Assembly: GCF_000972785.3 (NCBI RefSeq)
Contig: NZ_CP011253.3
Span: 1,922,001-1,986,000 of the forward strand
Origin: Pandoraea oxalativorans
Lineage (GTDB): Bacteria > Pseudomonadota > Gammaproteobacteria > Burkholderiales > Burkholderiaceae
Length of the DNA stretch: 64,000 nt
Direction of reading: 5' to 3'
Shown piece after piece: positions 9,568 to 22,344 of this stretch (the stretch's first letter is position 1; each line of letters begins with the position of its first letter). The translations under genes were made by a program, and so were the position numbers. The notes under the pieces are model-generated. The model was not told the origin of the DNA. It was given only the letters and a program-made list of their open reading frames with translations, and did not search any database.

Positions 9568-10398
9568 ATGACAAGAGACATCATCCATTTTTCGCACGGC
9601 AACGGCTTTCCCGCCGGGGTCTATCGCAAGATGCTCGGTGCGCTGGCCGACGAGTACGACGTGCGCGCCATCGACCGTATCGGGCATGACCCGCGTTATC
9701 CGGTGACGCCGGGTTGGCGGTATCTGCGCAACGAATTGGTCGACACGCTGGTGCGTCAGTATCGTGGCGAACCGGTCTGGCTCGTGGGGCATTCGCTTGG
9801 TGGCTTCCTGAGTCTCATGGCGGCACTCAAAGCCCCGCAATGCGTGCGTGGCGTGGTGATGGTGGACTCGCCCATCGTGACGCCGGGCTGGCGCACTCAA
9901 ATGCTCCGCCTTGGCATGCTGACCGGACTTTACGAACGGATGTCCCCTGCTGGCGTGACCAAGAAGCGTCGCGACCAATGGCCGGATTGGGAAAGTGCGT
10001 GGCAGCATTTTGCGAGCAAACCGGCGTTCGCCAGTTGGGATCCGGACGTGCTGCGCGATTACATCGATTGCGGGACGTTGCCGACGGGCGAGGGCGAAGC
10101 CCGGCGTCTCGCTTTTGCGCGCGAGATCGAGTACCGGATCTATCTGACGTTGCCACCGTTGCTCGCCGTGCGCGCCATGCGAGGCGTGCCGGTGCCGGTC
10201 GGCTTCCTCGCGGGGACCGAGTCTCGCGAATTGCGTCAGGCCGGGATTGGGGCGACGCGCCGGATTGTCGGCACGCATCTGCGTTACGTCCCCGGCACCC
10301 ATCTTTTTCCGATGGAGCGTCCGCTGGACACGGCGGCCGCCATCAGCGACATGCTCGCGGAATTGCGCGGCGGGCATCGCCGTTCGCTGGCCGCCTGA
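9568..10398 (+). CDS. Alpha/beta hydrolase (first of two)
   Basis: 276 residues with an oxyanion-hole HGNGFP motif (10-15), nucleophile elbow GHSLGG with Ser76, and a probable catalytic histidine in PGTHLFPMERP (about 257). The acid residue is not certain. The cap region is Arg/Trp-rich. No signal peptide, so probably cytoplasmic. The substrate cannot be inferred. It stands alone between comEC and pyrG with about 213 bp upstream. Confidence 0.82.
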   Translation: MTRDIIHFSHGNGFPAGVYRKMLGALADEYDVRAIDRIGHDPRYPVTPGWRYLRNELVDTLVRQYRGEPVWLVGHSLGGFLSLMAALKAPQCVRGVVMVDSPIVTPGWRTQMLRLGMLTGLYERMSPAGVTKKRRDQWPDWESAWQHFASKPAFASWDPDVLRDYIDCGTLPTGEGEARRLAFAREIEYRIYLTLPPLLAVRAMRGVPVPVGFLAGTESRELRQAGIGATRRIVGTHLRYVPGTHLFPMERPLDTAAAISDMLAELRGGHRRSLAA

Positions 10399-10520
10399 AA
10401 GACGGGCGGTCCCGGCATTCTCGACGTCTCGTCTCGTCCGCCGGTGGTCGTGCGCTTCGGATGCCGGTCAGATGAAGACGGAAGGGGGGCGATACGCTTG
10501 TCAGTCGGCACCGGCAGTAG

Positions 10521-12344
<1,824 letters not shown>

Positions 12345-12376
12345 GCCGCGCAGCGAGCGAGAAACAAGGAGTTCCC

Positions 12377-13231
12377 ATGAAACTGTGCGGTTTCGATGTT
12401 GGCCTGGACAAGCCGTTTTTCCTGATCGCGGGTACCTGCGTCGTCGAGTCGGAGCAAATGACGATCGACGTCGCGGGGCAGCTCAAGGAAATCACGAGCT
12501 CGCTCGGCATTCCGTTCATCTACAAGTCGTCGTTCGACAAGGCGAACCGTAGCTCGGGCAAGTCGTATCGCGGCCCGGGCCGCGAGCAAGGCTTGAAGAT
12601 CCTGGAAGAAGTGCGCCGCCAGCTTGGCGTACCGGTGCTCACCGACGTGCACACCGAAGAGGATGTGGCGGTTGCCGCGCCGATCGTCGACGTACTGCAA
12701 ACGCCGGCGTTCCTGTGCCGCCAGACCGATTTCATCCGCGCCTGCGCCCAGTCGGGCAAGCCGGTGAATATCAAGAAGGGGCAGTTTCTCGCGCCGCACG
12801 ACATGATCAACGTCATCGACAAGGCCCGCGACGCTGCGCGCGAAGCCGGTCTTCCCGATGACGTCTTCATGGCCTGCGAGCGGGGCGTTTCGTTCGGCTA
12901 CAACAATCTGGTCTCGGACATGCGCTCGCTGGCGATCATGCGTGAGACCGGCGCGCCGGTGGTGTTCGACGCCACGCACTCGGTGCAACTGCCGGGCGGA
13001 CAAGGCACCAGTTCGGGCGGTCAGCGCGAATTCGTGCCGGTGCTCTCGCGTGCCGCCGTGGCCGTCGGTGTCTCGGGCCTCTTCATGGAGACGCACCCGG
13101 ATCCGGCATGCGCACTCTCGGATGGCCCGAATGCCGTACCCCTGGGACGCATGCGCGAACTGCTCACCACGCTCAAGACGATTGACATGGCGGTGAAGCA
13201 GGGCGAGTTCCTGGAAAACAATTTCAACTGA
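12377..13231 (+). CDS. kdsA: 3-deoxy-D-manno-octulosonate 8-phosphate synthase
   Basis: 284 residues. Condenses phosphoenolpyruvate with arabinose 5-phosphate to give KDO 8-phosphate for lipopolysaccharide inner core. The family signatures are clear: [11 protein letters not shown], the [12 protein letters not shown] segment, [29 protein letters not shown] and [13 protein letters not shown] 6 bp before the ATG gives a strong ribosome site. It probably shares a transcript with pyrG. Confidence 0.98.
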   Translation: MKLCGFDVGLDKPFFLIAGTCVVESEQMTIDVAGQLKEITSSLGIPFIYKSSFDKANRSSGKSYRGPGREQGLKILEEVRRQLGVPVLTDVHTEEDVAVAAPIVDVLQTPAFLCRQTDFIRACAQSGKPVNIKKGQFLAPHDMINVIDKARDAAREAGLPDDVFMACERGVSFGYNNLVSDMRSLAIMRETGAPVVFDATHSVQLPGGQGTSSGGQREFVPVLSRAAVAVGVSGLFMETHPDPACALSDGPNAVPLGRMRELLTTLKTIDMAVKQGEFLENNFN

Positions 13232-14926
<1,695 letters not shown>

Positions 14927-15001
14927 TTCCGTTTCCCCGGGGGCACTTAGGGCCAGACGGTTGTCAGGCCCTTCTTCCCGGAATTCTTGCCAGGCGAAAG
15001 C

Positions 15002-15427
15002 ATGCGAATGGTGACCTTGGTACTGGTGGCGTTGTTGGTTGTCATCCAGTATCCGCTCTGGTTCGGCCACGGTGGTTGGTTGTACGTGCACGAACTGCGC
15101 GACGAACTGAGCGCCGAACAGCAGAAGAACGAGCAGTTGAAAGAACGTAACGATCGCCTTGCCGGCGAAGTGCAGGATCTGCAGGACGGCACTTCGGCGA
15201 TCGAAGAACGCGCTCGTTTCGAGTTGGGGATGGCCAAGGACGGCGAAGTGTTCGTGCAATTCGTCGGTGCGGATGGGACTGGCGCGCCGCAAGGCGCATC
15301 CGGTGCCGACGCGCCGCTCGTCTCGTCGACCGAACCGGCTCACAAGACGGTCGCCGCTGCGCCACCGCCCCCACCGTCTCAGACGAAGGGCAAGACGCAG
15401 TCGGCGCCCAAGGCGCAGCATCGCTGA
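15002..15427 (+). CDS. ftsB: Cell division protein FtsB
   Basis: Small bitopic divisome protein that works with FtsQ and FtsL. 141 residues from ATG 15002 ([21 protein letters not shown]): membrane helix 3-20, a tryptophan/tyrosine turn, coiled coil about 31-62, then the conserved [17 protein letters not shown] motif (69-84). The eno-ftsB order is typical. The tail after residue 90 (Ala/Pro/Ser/Lys-rich, with a run of six prolines) makes it about 40 residues longer than E. coli FtsB. A bidirectional terminator follows. Confidence 0.92.
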   Translation: MRMVTLVLVALLVVIQYPLWFGHGGWLYVHELRDELSAEQQKNEQLKERNDRLAGEVQDLQDGTSAIEERARFELGMAKDGEVFVQFVGADGTGAPQGASGADAPLVSSTEPAHKTVAAAPPPPPSQTKGKTQSAPKAQHR

Positions 15428-15480
15428 TCCTCACTGGCCGCTGCCGCCGTCCCTGGCAGTCTCGCACAGACGCAGTACAA

Positions 15481-15513
15481 AAATGGCGCTCCCTCGGGAG
15501 CGCCATTTCTATT
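15481..15513. terminator. Bidirectional terminator between ftsB and the downstream lipoprotein gene
   Basis: A near-perfect hairpin has arms 15481-15493 and 15496-15508 (AAATGGCGCTCCC and its complement), with A-runs before and T-runs after. It can end transcription from both sides, which fits the convergent genes. Confidence 0.75.
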
Positions 15514-15532
15514 GGCCGTCAGATACCGCAAC

Positions 15533-15979
15533 TCAAAAGCCGATGCTCACGCCGACCGAGGATCGCGGGCCATACCCACCGGGACCGTACCAGCCTGGCC
15601 CGTACCAACCGGGGCCATACCAACCCGGGCCACCCCAGCCGCCATCGAAGTAGGCGTTGCTGTAGTAGCTGCGGACGGCGTCGTTCAGCGCACGCTCGGC
15701 ACGCTCACGCTCAATCGCGGATTCCTGCTCGTCGTAGATGTGCTTGTTCAGCCGCGTCAGGTCCTGCTTTTGCGCCTCCGTCATGGCAGGCGCGCTTTCC
15801 TGCGATTGCGGCAGCCGTGCAGAAGGCGCGTCGGGCGGCGGCAACTGCAATTGCGCACAGCCGGTGGCAAGCGTGAGCGCCAACAGCGCGATGAAGCTTG
15901 CCGGCGCGCGCCACGGGCGCGCCGCGTTTGCGGTGTGTGCGGCGATATCGGGGGAGGCTTCGGAGGTGGCTCGGGGCAT
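15533..15979 (-). CDS. Predicted lipoprotein with GWYGP-type repeats
   Basis: 148 residues from ATG 15979. A hydrophobic stretch (about 28-40) ends in a lipobox, LATGC, with Cys41. Next comes a charged, probably helical part (about 65-105). The C-terminal tail holds three GPGWY units plus GPGGYGP and a final SVGVSIGF strand. The repeat is visible in DNA as a 15-bp period near 15590-15640. The long N-terminal region before the hydrophobic core is unusual. Function unknown; an outer-membrane or periplasmic location is inferred from the lipobox. No operon partner. Confidence 0.75.
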   Translation of the reverse strand: MPRATSEASPDIAAHTANAARPWRAPASFIALLALTLATGCAQLQLPPPDAPSARLPQSQESAPAMTEAQKQDLTRLNKHIYDEQESAIERERAERALNDAVRSYYSNAYFDGGWGGPGWYGPGWYGPGWYGPGGYGPRSSVGVSIGF

Positions 15980-16125
15980 GATGGCGCGATAACCCGGTGT
16001 GGTTCCGTCCTTTCCGAGGGCGGAGGGCAATGGCATCCGATGCGGGGCGGCCCCGCATCTCGCCGGATGTGAACTCAGATTCCCCGGCACGCGGGACGTT
16101 CCGCGCGCCGCAGGAAATCTGTCGT

Positions 16126-17061
16126 TCAGTGCTGCCCGGCCGGGGCGGCGTGAGACTGCTGAGTGAAGAGTTGGGCCGCGTCGACCTTGTCGAAATGATA
16201 GGTCTGACGGCAGAACTCGCAAGCGACTTCGAGGCTGGGGCGTTCGTCGAATACGCTCATGACTTCGGCTTCGCCCAGCGTGCGCAGCATATTCGACACA
16301 CGGTCGCGCGAGCAGGTGCAGCGAAACGCCGTGGGCAGCGGGTCGAACACACGGACCGTTTCTTCCCAGAACAGACGATGCAGCATCGTCTCGCGGTCCG
16401 TGCTCAGCATTTCGTCGCGCTTTAGCGTGTTGCCCAAATGGCAGACGCGATCCCACGTGTCCTCGTCTTCCTCGGGGGCACGTTCGGCCCCGCTGCCAGC
16501 CGTGCCGCCGTGGCCCGGCAGCTTTTGTAGCAGCATGCCGACCGCGTGGTCTTCGTCTGCGGCCAGCCAAAGGCGCGTGTCGAGCTGCTCCGAATGGTGC
16601 ATGTAATGCTCAAGCACCGACGCCATGTCGGGCAGCGGACCGTGTTCGTCCGACAACGGCACCACGCCCTGATACGGCTGCTGGCCGGGCTGCTCCACGC
16701 GCGGATCGAGCGTGATGGCGAAGCTGGCGCGACCATTCACGTCGAGCATCGACTTGAGCGTCGCGTCTTCCGGGATCTCGCCGCTGTACTTCGCGGTGGC
16801 GCGCATCGTGAGGTCGGCATTGCATTCCACCACCACCATGCTGACCGGGCCGTCACCGTGCAGTTGCAGGATGAGCGCGCCGTCGAATTTGACGTTCGCG
16901 GTCAGCAGGGCGGCCGCCGCCATCATTTCGCCGAGCAGGTTGCGCACGGGCGCCGGGTAGTCGTGGCGTTCCAGCACAGCGCGCCAGGTGGCGTTGAGGC
17001 TGACGTATTCGCCGCGCACAGGGGCGGCGTCGAACATGAATTTCTGAAGTTGGTCGGACAC
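16126..17061 (-). CDS. hslO: Redox-regulated chaperone Hsp33
   Basis: Holdase chaperone activated by oxidation. Start chosen at GTG 17061 (VSDQLQKFMF), with AGGA just upstream; this gives 311 residues and the family N-terminus, while the frame open to 17199 adds 46 unrelated residues. The redox switch is present near the C-terminus: a CxC pair in FRCTCSRDR, then CEFC about 30 residues later (the four zinc-binding cysteines). The linker holds an acidic APEEDEDTWDR stretch. Monocistronic as far as can be seen. Confidence 0.95.
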   Translation of the reverse strand: MSDQLQKFMFDAAPVRGEYVSLNATWRAVLERHDYPAPVRNLLGEMMAAAALLTANVKFDGALILQLHGDGPVSMVVVECNADLTMRATAKYSGEIPEDATLKSMLDVNGRASFAITLDPRVEQPGQQPYQGVVPLSDEHGPLPDMASVLEHYMHHSEQLDTRLWLAADEDHAVGMLLQKLPGHGGTAGSGAERAPEEDEDTWDRVCHLGNTLKRDEMLSTDRETMLHRLFWEETVRVFDPLPTAFRCTCSRDRVSNMLRTLGEAEVMSVFDERPSLEVACEFCRQTYHFDKVDAAQLFTQQSHAAPAGQH

Positions 17062-17328
17062 GGTCGAATTCCTGAAAAATGCGGCAACGGCGGTCGGTGC
17101 AGTGGGCCGGCGGGCGCGGTATGCCCCGCGGGCGTTGGCGACCCTCTGGTCCACGAATCGCACGAGTGCTTCTGCATTCGCTCGTTCTGACGGACCCACC
17201 AGCGCACAATCGCCGGCGATTGGCGCGTCAATGTTGCGATATCTGGGGGCGCGCGCCGCATTTTCAACACGTCGGCAGCGAAGGCTAGCGCTCCCGACTG
17301 GCCGCGCGCGCCGCTGCCGGACGTGCGT

Positions 17329-17853
17329 TCAGCCGATGCGCACCAGTTGTTCCTTGAAAACCTGCCGACGCGTTGCATAGACGTCGGCATTGCGCTTGAG
17401 ATTGGCGACTTCCTCATCGGTCAGTTCGCGTACGACCTTGGCGGGCACGCCGAGAATCAGCGAACGGTCCGGAAATGTCTTGCGCTCGGTGACCAGCGCA
17501 CCTGCGCCCACCAGGCTGTCGCGGCCGATGACGGCGCCGTTGAGCAACACGGCCTGAATGCCGATCAGCGAATTCTCGCCGACGGTGCAGCCGTGCAGCA
17601 TGGCCTGATGACCCACGCTGACGCCATCGGCCAGCGTGAGCGGATAGCCCGGATCGGCATGCAGCACAGCGCCTTCCTGCACGTTGGTGCCGACGCCGAC
17701 CTTGATCGGTTCGTTATCGCCGCGAATCGCCACGCCCGGCCACACGCTGCTATTTTCCGCAAGAATCACCTCACCGATGATGGTGGCGGTGTCGGCCACG
17801 AAAGCACTCTCGTGGATCTGCGGGGTCTTGTCTCCAAGTTTATAGATCGGCAT
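17329..17853 (-). CDS. Gamma-class carbonic anhydrase homologue (YrdA/PaaY family)
   Basis: 174 residues forming a left-handed beta-helix of hexapeptide repeats ([LIV]GxxxxV pattern throughout). The three zinc-ligand positions of gamma carbonic anhydrases are filled by His65 (VLHADPG), His82 (GHQ) and His87 (LHGC), with the conserved RGDN motif at 44-47. The catalytic glutamates of Cam are not evident, as is usual in YrdA-type proteins, so activity is uncertain. Starts at ATG 17853, 49 bp from the divergent DUF455 gene. Confidence 0.88.
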   Translation of the reverse strand: MPIYKLGDKTPQIHESAFVADTATIIGEVILAENSSVWPGVAIRGDNEPIKVGVGTNVQEGAVLHADPGYPLTLADGVSVGHQAMLHGCTVGENSLIGIQAVLLNGAVIGRDSLVGAGALVTERKTFPDRSLILGVPAKVVRELTDEEVANLKRNADVYATRRQVFKEQLVRIG

Positions 17854-17902
17854 GGCGGCTTCGGTTCGCGGTTAAAATCGACGAAACCCCTATTGTAACG
17901 TC

Positions 17903-18835
17903 ATGGCCGATTTCACTCCTGCACCCGGCGCCGATGCCGCGCGCCACGCCGTTTCCGGCCAATCCGTCGGAATTTCCGCTGCCTGCGCTGCTGTGTCGTC
18001 GTCGGCCGATGTGTCCGACTGTGCTCGCGAACGCGCGCTCGAATTGCTGCGCGTCTGCGATCCGTTCGAGAAGGCCGCAGGCGTCACGGCGTTGCGCGAT
18101 GCCGTTCGTGACGGGGCGGCACATTGGCATCCTGCGCGTCAATTCCTGTGTGGGGACGGTGAGCATGAGGCCGGGATTCCGGGGCGTCCCGCGACACCGC
18201 AACTGGTTTCGCCCAGGGAGTTGAAGCAGCGAGCAGTGACATCGGTCGACGGGCGCGCCGCGTTGTTGCACGCCCTTGCTCACATCGAATTCAACGCCAT
18301 CAATCTCGCACTGGACGCCCTGTGGCGCTTCGACGGCCTGCCGAGCGCCTATTACGACGACTGGCTTCAGGTCGCGGCAGAGGAGGCATACCACTTCTCG
18401 CTGCTCGTCTCGCATCTGCGAACGTTGGGCGATCGGTACGACTACGGCTGCTTTCCGGCGCACGACGGGCTCTGGGATATGGCGCGACGCACATCCGGCG
18501 ATTGGCTGGCGCGCCTCGCGCTCGTGCCGCGAACGCTGGAAGCGCGCGGCCTGGACGCCAGTCCGCCCATCAAGGCCAAACTCTCCAGTGCGGGCGACAA
18601 GGCCGGTGCGGCGATTCTCGACATCATCCTGCGAGACGAGATCGGGCATGTCGCCATCGGCAATCGCTGGTATCGCTGGGGCTGCGAGCGCGCGGGCTGT
18701 GAACCTGTCGAGACGTACGCGCGACTGGCCGCACAGTACGGCGCGCCACGCCTGCGCGGACCGTTCAATCTCGAGGCGCGCAGGGCTGCCGGGTTCGACG
18801 ATGCCGAACTCGCGGCGCTTCAGGCCGGGGAGTGA
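17903..18835 (+). CDS. DUF455 ferritin-like protein
   Basis: 310 residues. The central part is a four-helix ferritin-like domain with likely di-iron ligands: HIEF (His127, Glu129), AAEEAYHF (Glu160/161, His164) and RDEIGHVAIG (Glu246, His249). The pattern matches DUF455 proteins, distantly related to MiaE-type oxygenases. The N-terminal 40 residues are low complexity. Substrate unknown. It is divergent from the gamma carbonic anhydrase homologue with only 49 bp between them, which contains AT-rich candidate -10 sequences for both. Confidence 0.85.
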   Translation: MADFTPAPGADAARHAVSGQSVGISAACAAVSSSADVSDCARERALELLRVCDPFEKAAGVTALRDAVRDGAAHWHPARQFLCGDGEHEAGIPGRPATPQLVSPRELKQRAVTSVDGRAALLHALAHIEFNAINLALDALWRFDGLPSAYYDDWLQVAAEEAYHFSLLVSHLRTLGDRYDYGCFPAHDGLWDMARRTSGDWLARLALVPRTLEARGLDASPPIKAKLSSAGDKAGAAILDIILRDEIGHVAIGNRWYRWGCERAGCEPVETYARLAAQYGAPRLRGPFNLEARRAAGFDDAELAALQAGE

Positions 18836-18965
18836 GGGCGGCGTCGTCGGGAAACTGCGTGCGTGAGGGTGCATTCCGCTTTTTGACGCCGCTTCCGAGG
18901 TGGCAACGTCCGTCGATATACTCGACGTTCCTCATTCGTTCAGATATTCATTTTCTGCCGGTGTC

Positions 18966-19874
18966 ATGACTGACGTGACCGATATGACCGATTCCCGATC
19001 CGAGTTTCTGATGGTGCGTGGCCTGCGCCACCACGTTCGCCAGTGGGGCACGCCCGGTGCGCCGAAACTGTTTGCGCTGCATGGCTGGATGGACGTATCT
19101 GCGTCGTTCCAGTTTGTTGCGCAGACGCTCGCGCAGCGTTGGCACGTGCTCGCGCCCGACTGGCGCGGCTTCGGCCTCACCGACTGGCCCGTCGCCGATG
19201 GACGCGCCGCTAGCTATTGGTTCCCCGACTACATCGCCGATCTCGACGCGCTCGTCGACGTCTACACCGAACCCGGTGAAGCCATCAATCTGATCGGCCA
19301 CAGCATGGGCGGCAACGTGGCTTGTCTCTACGCGGGCGTGCGTCCGGCGCGGGTGCGGCGTCTGGTGAATCTCGAAGGCTTCGGTTTGCCTGCGTCGCCA
19401 CCGGCCGCCGCGATCCGTCAACTGAGTCGCTGGCTGGACGACGTACAGACGCCGCCGACGCTTCGCCCGTATGCGTCGCTCGACGACGTGGCGGCGCGCC
19501 TGCGCAAGACGAACCCGCGTCTCACGCCCGAACGCGCGGCATGGCTTGCGCCGCGCTGGGCACGTCAGGTGAACGACGGCCAGTGGCATTTGCTTGCCGA
19601 TGCGGCCCACAAGATGGCCAACCCGTATCCGTACCGGCTGGATGAAGCCATGGCGGTGTGGAGCAACGTGAGCGCGCCCGTGCTGCATGTCGAGGCGACG
19701 GATTCGGACGTGCTGCAACACTTCTGCGGGGCGCAGGGTAAGGAAGCCTTTCGCGAACGGTTCGAGGTCTTTCCGAATTTGATGCAGGCGTTCGTCGACG
19801 ATGCGGGGCATATGCTGCATCACGACCAGCCGGAGGTCGTCGCGCGCCTGATCGAGGATTTCTGCCGTGACTAG
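18966..19874 (+). CDS. Alpha/beta hydrolase (second)
   Basis: 302 residues from ATG 18966 (MTDVTDMTDSRSEF); 18984 is another possible ATG and neither has a strong ribosome site. Motifs: oxyanion HGWMD (39-43), DWRGFG (65-70), nucleophile elbow GHSMGG with Ser113, and a histidine in DDAGHMLHHDQP near the C-terminus. The DWRGFGLTD wording is like epoxide hydrolase or dehalogenase-type relatives, but no halide- or epoxide-specific set is clear. Cytoplasmic; substrate unknown. Confidence 0.82.
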   Translation: MTDVTDMTDSRSEFLMVRGLRHHVRQWGTPGAPKLFALHGWMDVSASFQFVAQTLAQRWHVLAPDWRGFGLTDWPVADGRAASYWFPDYIADLDALVDVYTEPGEAINLIGHSMGGNVACLYAGVRPARVRRLVNLEGFGLPASPPAAAIRQLSRWLDDVQTPPTLRPYASLDDVAARLRKTNPRLTPERAAWLAPRWARQVNDGQWHLLADAAHKMANPYPYRLDEAMAVWSNVSAPVLHVEATDSDVLQHFCGAQGKEAFRERFEVFPNLMQAFVDDAGHMLHHDQPEVVARLIEDFCRD

Positions 19875-20074
19875 TGGCGTGCCAGCGCAGCGCGACAAGT
19901 TCGTGCAGCGCGCGGCAACTCGCGTCGCGTGCACTTGAGCGGTAGAATGAGGGCGTCATTACCACGTCATACGCCGGTGTCGGAGGGTCAATCACGGAGC
20001 GATGGGGCTGAACGGGCAGCGAGGCTGCCGAGGTCACTGAAATCCGGTATCGCGCCATCGTCCGGCGGCTCATC

Positions 20075-20908
20075 ATGCTCAACGCGGATCTTCACTGTCA
20101 TTCCAAGGTGTCGGACGGCACGCTAACGCCGTTCGAAGTGGCGCAGGTCGCTTTTGAGGCCGGTGTCGACCTGTGGGCGCTGACGGACCACGATGAAATC
20201 GGCGGCCAGCGCGAAGCGCGGGCGGCGGCCGAAGCGCTGGGCATGCGTTACGTGAGCGGTGTCGAAATCTCGATTACGTGGGCGAACCGCACGGTGCATA
20301 TCGTCGGACTGAACATCAACCCCGACAATCCGGCATTGATCGACGGCCTCGCGGCGACGCGCGGCGGTCGTGCCGCCCGGGCGCAACTGATGAGCGAGCA
20401 ACTGGCGGCCGCCGGTATTCCCGACGCTTACGAAGGTGCGCTGCGCTTCGTCGGCAACCCGGATCTGATTTCCCGCACGCACTTCGCGCGCTTTTTGGTG
20501 GAAATCGGCAAATGCGCGTCGGTCTCCGACGTTTTTGCAAAGTATCTTTCGGAGGGACGCCCAGGCTACGTGCCGCACCGTTGGGCGACGCTCGAGGAGT
20601 CCGTCAAGTGGATTCGTGGCGCGGGTGGCATTGCCGTCGTAGCCCACCCCGGGCGCTATAAATTCACGCCGCTGGAATTCGGCGCGCTGTTCGATCAGTT
20701 CCGCGAACTGGGCGGCGAAGCGATTGAAGTCGTGACCGGCAGCCATACGCCGGATCAGTACCGCGAGTATGCCGACGTCGCGCGTCAGTACGGTTTTCTG
20801 GCGTCGCGCGGCTCGGATTTCCATGGACCGACCGAGAGCCGTGCGCTGCTCGGCAAGCTGCCACCGTTGCCCGACGATCTCACCCCGGTCTGGAGCCGCT
20901 GGCAGTAA
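20075..20908 (+). CDS. PHP-domain phosphoesterase (YciV/RNase AM type)
   Basis: 277 residues of the PHP superfamily. Metal-binding motifs are DLHCHSKVSDG (residues 5-15), LTDHDE, a glutamate in GVEIS, VAHPGRY and GSDFHGP. It fits E. coli YciV (Rnm), reported to act on 3',5'-nucleoside bisphosphates and as a 5'-3' RNase on rRNA precursors. The gene that follows 12 bp later is a YciO homologue, the same pairing as in enterics, which supports the assignment. Confidence 0.88.
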   Translation: MLNADLHCHSKVSDGTLTPFEVAQVAFEAGVDLWALTDHDEIGGQREARAAAEALGMRYVSGVEISITWANRTVHIVGLNINPDNPALIDGLAATRGGRAARAQLMSEQLAAAGIPDAYEGALRFVGNPDLISRTHFARFLVEIGKCASVSDVFAKYLSEGRPGYVPHRWATLEESVKWIRGAGGIAVVAHPGRYKFTPLEFGALFDQFRELGGEAIEVVTGSHTPDQYREYADVARQYGFLASRGSDFHGPTESRALLGKLPPLPDDLTPVWSRWQ

Positions 20909-20920
20909 CTTACCGCCAAC

Positions 20921-21547
20921 ATGTCGCAATTCTTCCAGATTCACCCGGAAAATCCTCAGTCACGTCTCATCAAGCAAGCGGCACAGATCATCGATAAAGG
21001 CGGCATCGTGGCGTTGCCGACCGATTCGAGCTACGCGATTGCCTGTCATATCGACGACAAGCAGGCCGTCGACCGCCTGCGGCGTATTCGCGGGCTTGAC
21101 GAGAAGCAGATGCTTTCGCTGCTCGTGCGCGATTTGTCCGAATTGGCCGAATTCGCCATCGTCGACAATCGGCAGTACCGGCTGATCAAGGCGACGACGC
21201 CGGGGCCGTACGTCTTTATTCTGGAAGCGACGAAAGAGGTGCCGCGACGCCTCTCGCACCCATCGCGAAAGACGATCGGCCTGCGTGTGCCGGAGCATGC
21301 CATTACGCTGGCGCTGCTCGAAGAACTGGGCCAGCCGCTGCTGGCCACGACGCTGATTCTGCCCGATGAAACCGAGCCGCTGAACGACCCGGAGGAAATC
21401 CGGGAGCGCCTCGAGAAGCAACTGGACCTCGTGATCGACGGCGGAGCGTGCCCCAAGGAGCCGTCGACGGTGGTCGATCTGACGGTGACGCCGCCGGAAG
21501 TGTTACGCCGCGGACGCGGCTCGCTGACACCGTTCGGTCTGTCCTGA
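20921..21547 (+). CDS. YciO/Sua5/TsaC-family protein
   Basis: 208 residues of the YrdC-like fold. The family-typical GGIVALPTDSSYAIAC motif lies near residue 28, followed by KQMLSLLVRDLSELA and PGPYVFILEATKEVPRR, and the ending matches YciO rather than the longer Sua5. TsaC/Sua5 makes threonylcarbamoyl-AMP for tRNA t6A; YciO itself is a paralogue with weak or different activity, so this should not be called TsaC without more evidence. Co-transcribed with the PHP gene upstream. Confidence 0.85.
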   Translation: MSQFFQIHPENPQSRLIKQAAQIIDKGGIVALPTDSSYAIACHIDDKQAVDRLRRIRGLDEKQMLSLLVRDLSELAEFAIVDNRQYRLIKATTPGPYVFILEATKEVPRRLSHPSRKTIGLRVPEHAITLALLEELGQPLLATTLILPDETEPLNDPEEIRERLEKQLDLVIDGGACPKEPSTVVDLTVTPPEVLRRGRGSLTPFGLS

Positions 21548-21652
21548 TGGCGTGGATGTCGCCGTGCCTGTCCGCTTGCCCGCGTCGGCCCCAAAATCTT
21601 TGTAAGGGTGGGTAATACTGGCGTGCAGGTCTGCTTGTTACAATAGTCGGCT

Positions 21653-22318
21653 ATGAATGCAGACCTGATCCAGACCATCGCGGTCTACGCGCTCCCCGTC
21701 CTCTTCGCGATTACTTTGCACGAGGCTGCGCACGGCTACGTCGCCAAGCATTTCGGCGACCCCACGGCATTTCTGATGGGGCGCGTCACCCTCAATCCCC
21801 TCAAGCATATCGACCCGATCGGCACGATCCTCGTGCCGCTGGCGCTTTATTTCATGACGAGCGGCGCTTTCCTGTTCGGTTACGCGAAGCCGGTGCCGGT
21901 CGCGTTCGGCAGCTTGCGCAATCCGCGCGTCGATACGATCTGGGTGGCGCTGGCCGGTCCGCTGTGCAACTTTGCGCAGGCGATCCTTTGGGCCTTGGTC
22001 ACCGTCGGGCTTCAGATCGCGGAGGTTCGCGAGCCATTCTTCATGATGATGGCGCAGGCCGGTGTCGTGGTGAACCTCGTGATGTGCATGTTCAACCTGT
22101 TTCCTGTGCCGCCGCTCGACGGCGGACGCGTGCTGGTATCGCTGCTGCCTGCGCGTGCGGCCTATACGCTCTCACGCGTCGAGCCTTACGGCTTTTTCAT
22201 TGTGATGGCGCTGGTTGTCAGCGGCGTGCTCGGCCGTGTCTGGCTGTGGCCGTTGATTCAGTGGGGGCGTGACGTGATCGTGTGGATGCTCACGCCGCTG
22301 CTGTCGCTGGCTTCCTGA
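21653..22318 (+). CDS. Site-2 protease family membrane protein (M50)
   Basis: 221 residues with about six membrane helices. The intramembrane zinc protease motif HEAAH is at 23-27 inside the first helix, and the third ligand is Asp156 in PVPPLDGGRV. It is the short, PDZ-less type found next to trpS in many proteobacteria. Substrate unknown; not the RseP type. A TACAAT at 21639-21644 just upstream could be a -10 box. Confidence 0.9.
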   Translation: MNADLIQTIAVYALPVLFAITLHEAAHGYVAKHFGDPTAFLMGRVTLNPLKHIDPIGTILVPLALYFMTSGAFLFGYAKPVPVAFGSLRNPRVDTIWVALAGPLCNFAQAILWALVTVGLQIAEVREPFFMMMAQAGVVVNLVMCMFNLFPVPPLDGGRVLVSLLPARAAYTLSRVEPYGFFIVMALVVSGVLGRVWLWPLIQWGRDVIVWMLTPLLSLAS

Positions 22319-22344
22319 CGTTTTTGCAGACTCATAACTAGACC

